A stretch of DNA of 39,005 bases from the IMG/VR virus record IMGVR_UViG_3300035670_000577, positions 1 to 39,005 of that record; one strand, given 5' to 3'. Each line of letters starts with the position of its first letter. Position 1 is the stretch's first letter. Origin of the DNA: a virus. The notes below the pieces were generated by a model that ran no database searches, was not told the DNA's origin, and saw only the letters and a program-made list of their open reading frames with translations. Shown one piece after another: positions 5,423 to 9,370 of this stretch. A program made the translations under genes and the position numbers.

Positions 5423-5691
5423 ACGGTCACCACCTCGGCGTGTCGCCCGCAGTCGGGACACACTTCGACAGAGGTGCGCGGGTCGCCCATCACTTCCCAA
5501 GCGACACGAACCCACCCGCCAAGCGGATAATGCCAGAGGCACGCGGGACACTCGGCTAGTTCTTCCACGACAACATCGTCGTACCCGTCATCGCGCCACG
5601 ATTCCGCTATCGTCTCAGCCTCAAACGCGCCGAGGTAGTGGTCGTTCACTTCGCAACCGCCGACCCACACGGTGAACACTGTCGCGCTCAT
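5419..5691 (-). CDS. Small protein with a C-terminal zinc ribbon
   Basis: A 90-aa protein starting at 5691 in ATGA overlap. The first half is an alpha/beta segment (VFTVWVGGCEVNDHYLGAFE, AESWRDDGYDDVVVEEL) similar to small phage proteins that track a hydrophobic strand with an acidic helix. The second half has CPACLWH and CPDCGRH, two CxxC knuckles about 33 residues apart. It sits in a run of Cys-rich early genes. Function unknown. Confidence 0.7.
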   Translation of the reverse strand: MSATVFTVWVGGCEVNDHYLGAFEAETIAESWRDDGYDDVVVEELAECPACLWHYPLGGWVRVAWEVMGDPRTSVEVCPDCGRHAEVVTV

Positions 5692-6059
5692 TCCGCGTCT
5701 CCTTCGTAGCACTTGTAGCAGGTGTAACCTTCCTCTTTCAGGTCATCTTCCAACCCGTCACAGTCACACACCTCAGCCAACTTCCCGCGCATAAGTTCTG
5801 TCGTGCGCTCTAAGTAAGCCCCGAGCCAATAGCCTTCGTAGTCTGCCAACTCGCCCCACGACCACCCTTCGGTGTTCAGGTCGCTCGGCATGAAGTCATC
5901 GAACGGCGAAGGCAGAACGTAATCGTGTAGTGTGCCTGCCTCGGCGGTGCGTATCCATTCCCGAGCGTGCTCGGGTTCTGCGGGGTCGGTTACCCAATAG
6001 TTTTCGGCTGCGTCTCGCCCGTGACGGGTCGCTAGTGCGTAGAGTTCGTCGTGCGTCAC
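5688..6059 (-). CDS. Acidic hypothetical protein with C-terminal Cys pairs
   Basis: A 123-aa protein with a GTG start in GTGA overlap and an AGAGAAGG ribosome-binding site. It is acidic and rich in Trp/Tyr (ENYWVTDPAEPEHAREW, EGWSWGELADYEGYWLGAYL). The C-terminus has CDCDG and CYKCY, a possible metal site. No family is recognised. Confidence 0.7.
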   Translation of the reverse strand: MTHDELYALATRHGRDAAENYWVTDPAEPEHAREWIRTAEAGTLHDYVLPSPFDDFMPSDLNTEGWSWGELADYEGYWLGAYLERTTELMRGKLAEVCDCDGLEDDLKEEGYTCYKCYEGDAE

Positions 6060-6208
6060 TTGCTCACCTTCTCTTTCTTGTCGGCTTCTTGTTGCTCTAT
6101 CTCGTCAAGGCAAGCCCCGCACACTGTCTCGTGTTCGGCGTACCCTTCCATGCGATACCCGCAGATGTCGCACGCGCTCGTGTAGTTATCCCACTTCGGC
6201 ACGGTCAC
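6056..6208 (-). CDS. 50-aa zinc-finger micro-protein
   Basis: A short frame with a GTG start (complement of 6206-6208) in GTGA overlap with the previous gene, ending in GTGA overlap with the next. It encodes SACDICGYRMEGYAEHETVC, then GACLDE, giving two CxxC knuckles, then a charged helix (EQQEADKKEKVSK). The pattern matches the C4 zinc knuckle of small phage proteins. It explains an otherwise empty 145-base gap. Confidence 0.75.
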   Translation of the reverse strand: MTVPKWDNYTSACDICGYRMEGYAEHETVCGACLDEIEQQEADKKEKVSK

Positions 6209-6429
6209 GCACCCCACTTCTGATTCCACTCGCGCTCGGCACGCACTTTCGCCCGCGTATTATCGGCGATTCGGCGCAACATTTCCGCTATCTTCTCAGC
6301 ACCCTCGGCACTGAGGCGTAGCGTCTGCGGGGTTCGGTGCCCGAGGTGGGTATCCAACCCGACCGCACGCAGGCACAAGTTTATTGTGCGTAGCGCCTCG
6401 TCTAGTTTCTCTTGCTCGGTCACGGTCAC
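6205..6429 (-). CDS. Small helical protein
   Basis: A 74-aa protein with a GTG start at 6429 (a second GTG two codons later is possible). It is almost all helix (EQEKLDEALRTINLCLRAVG, EGAEKIAEMLRRIADNTRAK) with a basic C-terminal segment. No known motif. GTGA overlaps at both ends place it within one translational unit with its neighbours. Confidence 0.65.
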   Translation of the reverse strand: MTVTEQEKLDEALRTINLCLRAVGLDTHLGHRTPQTLRLSAEGAEKIAEMLRRIADNTRAKVRAEREWNQKWGA

Positions 6430-6728
6430 ACCCCCTCGGCGAGTAGTTGCTTCACCGCTGACACCGCTTGCGCCCTCGTCGCGTACGCTTGGAAGTCGCC
6501 CACCGTGTCTATGTTTCCACCTGCTAGGGCTATGCGAATCGTGTACGCCTTCGCCCCGTTGCCGTAGTGGTCTTGCTCGCTCGTAATGAAGTAGCGACCC
6601 CCGTAGACAGTCGGTAGAACCCGACTGCCGAAGAATCGCATCGTGTCGGCATCGAAGAAATGCGAGCCTGCTCGCTTCGCCTCGTACCGTATCTCGTTAA
6701 TACTTGTGTACCAATAATCCGTTTTCAC
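6426..6728 (-). CDS. Conserved phage protein, DUF7447-like
   Basis: A 100-aa protein with a GTG start behind AGAGAAAGG. The sequence HFFDADTMRFFGSRVLPTVY, GGRYFITSE, YTIRIA...GDFQAYATRAQA matches a family of phage and plasmid proteins with the same order (a 'MRFF.SR' block, 'YFITSE', then 'FQ.Y.T..QA'), which I associate with DUF7447. The function is unknown in the family. First gene after a promoter (6789-6817), so a transcription unit starts here. Confidence 0.75.
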   Translation of the reverse strand: MKTDYWYTSINEIRYEAKRAGSHFFDADTMRFFGSRVLPTVYGGRYFITSEQDHYGNGAKAYTIRIALAGGNIDTVGDFQAYATRAQAVSAVKQLLAEGV

Positions 6729-6788
6729 TTGTGTTGCCTTTCTCTGTTGTTATTCGGTCACCAAGCACCACGCTTAGTGTTACCTTGT

Positions 6789-6817
6789 ACCCTAGCGAGG
6801 TCGTGAGCCTCACGCAA
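6789..6817 (-). promoter_or_regulatory. Leftward promoter A with ACCCTAG/CTAGGGT inverted repeat
   Basis: On the minus strand: TTGCGT (6812-6817), 17 bases, TAGGGT (6789-6794). The -10 lies inside CTAGGGT, whose inverse (CGACCCTAG) sits at 6829-6837. The transcript would begin with an imperfect hairpin (CACTAAGC...GCTTGGTG) before the leader at 6728. It shares CTAGGGTACAAGGTA with promoter B at 7279-7307. Confidence 0.7.
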
Positions 6818-6845
6818 GCATTACCTGTCTAGGGTCGCAACCTTG

Positions 6846-7220
6846 CTAGAACACCACCTCTACACACTTGGATTCGGTGCCGTTCCAGACGACCCCGAAC
6901 CCGTGCCGTAGGAATGTTTCCACCACAACCCGCCCCGCCTCGGTGCGCTCGCCAGAATCGGCGACTAGCCCCGAATGATTCAGGAAGATAGACGCTATCG
7001 GTTCTTCGTCTTGGTAGGTGGGCGTGTAGGTGTAGACGGGCTTATCGTTCCGCCAAGTGAACGCGTTTCCCTGTCCGCCGTAGTGCCAGACGAGTGGCTT
7101 ATCGTGGGGCAGGTCGTACGCTACGCACGAACGACAACAGCCCTGAACATTTCGTTTCGCGGTGATTCCGTTCTTGCGTAGTTCACGCATTGCGGAATCG
7201 AACGCCTGTTTTCTGGTCAT
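6846..7220 (-). CDS. Conserved protein of unknown function (DUF6891-like features)
   Basis: A 124-aa protein with a leader containing TACCGAATA and GAGAAAGG. An N-terminal helix (TRKQAFDSAMRELRKNG) is followed by NVQGCCRSCVAYDLPHDKP, an aromatic strand region (YTYTPTYQDEEPIASIFLNH) and GFGVVWNGTESKCVEV. The CC..C motif and the closing 'GF.V.WNG' strand resemble DUF6891-type bacterial proteins, often found near effectors. Function unknown. Served by promoter B (7279-7307). Confidence 0.65.
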   Translation of the reverse strand: MTRKQAFDSAMRELRKNGITAKRNVQGCCRSCVAYDLPHDKPLVWHYGGQGNAFTWRNDKPVYTYTPTYQDEEPIASIFLNHSGLVADSGERTEAGRVVVETFLRHGFGVVWNGTESKCVEVVF

Positions 7221-7278
7221 TCTGTTTTGCCTTTCTCGTATTCGGTAGCGTACTCACCACGAGCACGCTCTACCTTGT

Positions 7279-7307
7279 ACCCTAGTCGCCTATCGCGGGC
7301 GAGTCAA
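7279..7307 (-). promoter_or_regulatory. Leftward promoter B with ACCCTAG/CTAGGGT inverted repeat
   Basis: On the minus strand: TTGACT (7302-7307), 17 bases, TAGGGT (7279-7284). CTAGGGT overlaps the -10 and its inverse lies at 7320-7328, 34 bases away, against 33 in promoter A. The identical arrangement and the shared CTAGGGTACAAGGTA suggest a common regulator. Confidence 0.75.
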
Positions 7308-7335
7308 GTCTAAACTTGGCTAGGGTCGTATTGCC

Positions 7336-7566
7336 TCAGACGGTGACGGGGCGCGACTCCTCTACGCGCTTCACTGCCCGAAGGATAGCCCACCCGACTC
7401 GGTAAGCCGAAGTAAAACGCTCTCGGTCGAACCTCGGATTAGTGACCGCGAAGTAGTCCGCGAGTTTCTCGGCTACTTGGTCGGTCGCTGTTCGGTGTTC
7501 TTGGGATTCCGCGCCTACTACCGCGAGTAGTTTCGCTATGGCTTGGTAGTCCTTTCTCGTAATCAT
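7336..7566 (-). CDS. Small helical early protein
   Basis: A 76-aa protein starting at 7566 behind GAGAGAAAGG. It is helical (ITRKDYQAIAKLLAVVGAES, DQVAEKLADYFAVTNPRFDR, RVGWAILRAVKRVEES). The order 'I.r.dy..iA..la', 'va..la.yfa..NprFdr.rF' recurs in small actinophage early proteins of unknown function. No catalytic motif. Confidence 0.7.
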   Translation of the reverse strand: MITRKDYQAIAKLLAVVGAESQEHRTATDQVAEKLADYFAVTNPRFDRERFTSAYRVGWAILRAVKRVEESRPVTV

Positions 7567-7643
7567 GTCTTACCTTTCTCTCAGGGTTCTGCCCTCATCA
7601 GTGGCGGAGAAACCGCCAGACGCCTCACGGCGTTTCGGGCTAC
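7567..7643 (-). promoter_or_regulatory. Structured intergenic leader
   Basis: On the minus strand this 77-base gap holds ACGCC-GTGA-GGCGT (a GNRA-type loop), then TGGCGG-TTTCT-CCGCCA, then an AGGG...CCCT pairing, then GAGAGAAAGG and the ATG at 7566. No promoter is visible, so it is probably an mRNA processing or stability element between the first two genes. Confidence 0.45.
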
Positions 7644-7811
7644 CTAGATACGCTCTAGGTTCGTTTCCGCCACCGATAGCACGGTGTCGTAGCCGATGAG
7701 AGACACGCTAAGGTGTCCTTCCGTCTCGCTCGCCCCGATGACCTCAACGGTCGCGCCATCGAAGGCGGTTCCCGTCTTGGTCACCCTTGCGAGTGTCTGT
7801 TGCTTGTTCAC
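7644..7811 (-). CDS. 55-aa first gene of the leftward early operon
   Basis: GTG start complementary to 7809-7811, with AGAGAAAGGG at a normal distance; the frame ends with TAG at 7644-7646. It encodes MNKQQTLARVTKTGTAFDGA, then strands TVEVIGASETEGHLSVSLIG and TVLSVAETNLERI: a small all-beta protein. It lies immediately behind the strongest promoter of the region, so it should be among the first phage proteins made. Function unknown. Confidence 0.7.
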   Translation of the reverse strand: MNKQQTLARVTKTGTAFDGATVEVIGASETEGHLSVSLIGYDTVLSVAETNLERI

Positions 7812-7833
7812 TTGTGTACCCTTTCTCTAGGTA

Positions 7834-7852
7834 TCGGGGGGCTTTCCCCCGA
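7834..7852 (-). promoter_or_regulatory. Hairpin at the 5' end of the first early transcript
   Basis: TCGGGGG and CCCCCGA (seven base pairs, five-base loop) begin at the predicted transcription start of the 7860-7888 promoter. It has no U-run, so it is unlikely to be a terminator and more likely protects the RNA 5' end, as at 4854-4870. Confidence 0.6.
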
Positions 7853-7859
7853 TGAGTAC

Positions 7860-7888
7860 ACCATAGCGAACCCGTCGCCACTTGTCAA
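7860..7888 (-). promoter_or_regulatory. Consensus sigma70-like leftward early promoter
   Basis: On the minus strand: TTGACA (7883-7888), 17-base spacer, TATGGT (7860-7865). It faces the leftward early operon from the divergent control region. A Crp-type palindrome lies 10 bases upstream of the -35. Confidence 0.9.
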
Positions 7889-7898
7889 CTTTTTCCAC

Positions 7899-7914
7899 TG
7901 TGACTTTCGTCACA
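7899..7914. promoter_or_regulatory. Second perfect Crp/Fnr-type palindrome
   Basis: TGTGACTTTCGTCACA fits TGTGA-N6-TCACA exactly, with TGTGAC/GTCACA arms around TTTC. Its centre is about -53 from the predicted start. It differs from the site at 4907-4924 only in the central bases and in distance to the -35. Two perfect copies, each at a consensus promoter, make chance unlikely. Confidence 0.75.
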
Positions 7915-7949
7915 ATAGCGAACTGTAACACAACCGCAACAAACCCCCA

Positions 7950-8012
7950 AACCTGTAAGGCAACCCTAACAACCCGTAAGGGTCACCTAACAACTTGTAA
8001 GGCTCACCTAAC
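7950..8012. repeat. Three tandem 21-bp iteron-like repeats
   Basis: Units at 7950-7970, 7971-7991 and 7992-8012 abut with no spacer. Each has the frame AAC-YY-GTAAGG-...-ACC-TAAC (the second half is CACCTAAC in units 2 and 3, AACCCTAAC in unit 1). Head-to-tail repeats in a non-coding region next to the main divergent promoter suggest an initiator or repressor binding array. Confidence 0.8.
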
Positions 8013-8021
8013 AGTAGGCGG

Positions 8022-8066
8022 ACTTCCTCGGAAGTTACCGACGGGTAACTTACTGACGGGTAACTT
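8022..8066. repeat. Cluster of inverted and direct repeats
   Basis: ACTTCC-TC-GGAAGT (8022-8035) overlaps GTTACC-GACG-GGTAAC (8034-8049). The 12-mer GACGGGTAACTT occurs at 8040-8051 and 8055-8066. The block directly follows the iteron-like repeats, and the two together form the most repeat-dense non-coding stretch of the genome. Confidence 0.75.
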
Positions 8067-8113
8067 GGTGGGGGTGGGGGGTTGTGGTGGGTTGACTGCG
8101 GAGAGTGAGCAGG

Positions 8114-8147
8114 CGAACGTGTGTTTGGTGGGGCGAACGTGTGTTCG
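8114..8147. promoter_or_regulatory. Tandem SOS-box-like sites in the control region
   Basis: CGAACGTGTGTTTG (8114-8127) and CGAACGTGTGTTCG (8134-8147) are direct repeats 20 bases apart. The second fits CGAAC-N4-GTTCG perfectly; the first has one change. A TTGACT at 8092-8097 lies 17 bases before the first box, so a plus-strand promoter covered by the boxes is conceivable, although its -10 would be poor. Confidence 0.5.
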
Positions 8148-8630
8148 CACGACGGGGCGACGGGTCACGGGGGGTCTGCCGAGCCACCCCCCTCTATGTG
8201 TATGTATAAGCGTCGGTCTGTGTGGTCATTTTTGTTGGTGGCAGGTTTGTGACCCAGGGAGGCAGGGAGGGGGGGGTAGGGTTTGTGTGGTTGTGCAGGT
8301 TTCGGGTGTTTGCTTCTAGAGCATCGAGGCTCAGAGGGTCGGAGGTTGGTGGTTGTGCGTAAGCACTCCCTCTTCTGGTGGTTGGCGGCTAGAGGCGACG
8401 GGCTACAGGTTTATAAGCCCCCCCAAGTTCTGTTTTACGCCTGAACCCGTCTGTTCTTTATACCGAAAGAAGGCGACCACCATCGGTCCCCTTTTCAGGC
8501 CATGTGTCCGTGCGGTCTAACCATGCTGCCCCAACCGATGATTGTGGTTGGGAGGAATGTAACCGTTTAGGGTCCGTATTCTTTTGGTGTTGCCTTGGAT
8601 GGTAGCAGAAAGGTGTGCGTTGACGCAACA
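8148..8630. other. Non-coding stretch upstream of the late operon
   Basis: About 480 bases without a convincing gene on either strand. It contains G-runs (8256-8275), short GT-rich tracts and the sequence TGTATAAG near 8203, but no full promoter, tRNA or terminator that I can support. It probably holds late-promoter or replication signals. A long minus-strand frame across its right end and into the next gene (8458-9024) is a shadow with Pro/Ala/His composition. Confidence 0.5.
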
Positions 8631-8639
8631 TGCTATGTT
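8631..8639 (+). promoter_or_regulatory. Extended -10 element TGCTATGTT before the first late gene
   Basis: TGC followed by TATGTT, ending 11 bases before ATG 8651. No -35 at 17 bases and no ribosome-binding site lie upstream of that ATG, which fits a promoter giving a nearly leaderless transcript. Similar elements are at 11349, 22109, 23719, 30407 and 33930. Confidence 0.5.
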
Positions 8640-8650
8640 TGTTTGCACTG

Positions 8651-9370
8651 ATGGCGAAGCGTACGCAGCGTAAGGATGTGGGGGCGTGGCTTGGCGGTAA
8701 TCGTGGGACGGTGCAATCAAGGATGCCTCGGTCTAATGCGTCGGATACTGAGGCGAAGGCTGATGCTGGTGGTGGGCAGATGGAGCAGGTTCGTGCGGAG
8801 TTGGGGTTGGGTGCGTATGCGGCTGGGGTTGGTGCTGCTGGTGCTATTGGTGCTGGTGTTGCGGCGGTGAAGTCTGGTGCTGCGGCCCGCGGGATAAATA
8901 GGTTGCGGGGTGAGGTTGTTGGTTTGCACGGTTCTCCCGTGGGTGGCCTAAAAAACATTGAACCAAGAACACCAATCAGGGGACCCAAAAAAGGGGAAGG
9001 TGCCAAAGTGTACGTTTTTCGCACTGACCAGTCTCCCGTGAGGAATCAGAATCTTGCAAATGTCGGAAAATCGAACACGGATTTAGCGGACAGCATTGAG
9101 TTGTCTAGGAAGTATGCGACTGGTGAAATGGGTTGGCTCAAACCGCAAACTCCTTCTGGTCAGGGGTCTGTTTATGTTGTGCGGACGCCGAAGAGGGCTA
9201 CTGATTTGTCTCAGGATTCTTTGAATCGTGGCATTTTGGCGACCTCATCTTCTTCCCGAGCGAAAGTTGTTTCGGAAATAAAGTTGGCTGATAAATCGCC
9301 TGAGCAGGTTTTTTCTGAAGTTGCAAAAAAGTTGAAGCGTGCTGGCGTAAAAGTTCCTAAGAAGAAGTAA
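8651..9370 (+). CDS. HGS-motif protein, possibly ADP-ribosyltransferase-like, first gene of the late operon
   Basis: A 239-aa protein from ATG 8651 (ATG 8630 is possible but overlaps the -10). Residues 1-90 are basic then Gly/Ala/Val-rich (GAYAAGVGAAGAIGAGVAAV), possibly membrane-active. From residue ~93, GLHGSPVGGLKNIEP is followed by GAKVYVFRTD and, further on, GSVYVVRTPKRA. The 'HGS...GL..I.P' plus 'VYV' layout resembles the NAD-binding start of ADP-ribosyltransferase-like phage proteins, but no catalytic Glu can be placed with confidence. Codon use turns A-rich at about 8945, suggesting a mosaic gene. It ends in TAATG overlap with the terminase. An internal or capsid-carried role is possible. 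Confidence 0.5.
   Translation: MAKRTQRKDVGAWLGGNRGTVQSRMPRSNASDTEAKADAGGGQMEQVRAELGLGAYAAGVGAAGAIGAGVAAVKSGAAARGINRLRGEVVGLHGSPVGGLKNIEPRTPIRGPKKGEGAKVYVFRTDQSPVRNQNLANVGKSNTDLADSIELSRKYATGEMGWLKPQTPSGQGSVYVVRTPKRATDLSQDSLNRGILATSSSSRAKVVSEIKLADKSPEQVFSEVAKKLKRAGVKVPKKK

Noticed and set aside
7834-7852. Intrinsic terminator
   Set aside because: There is no U-run on either strand, and it lies at the 5' end of a transcript, not after a gene.
7950-8012. CRISPR array
   Set aside because: The three 21-bp units abut with no spacers.
8092-8120. Plus-strand promoter TTGACT-17-GAACGT
   Set aside because: The -35 is good but the -10 fits poorly. It is mentioned only as a possibility in the SOS-box entry.
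8160-8640. tRNA gene in the control region
   Set aside because: No cloverleaf with a T-loop GTTCRA-type sequence and acceptor pairing could be assembled.
8458-9024. Minus-strand frame of 188 aa
   Set aside because: Pro/Ala/Thr-rich, no ribosome-binding site, and opposite to a gene with clear domain motifs that joins the terminase by TAATG.
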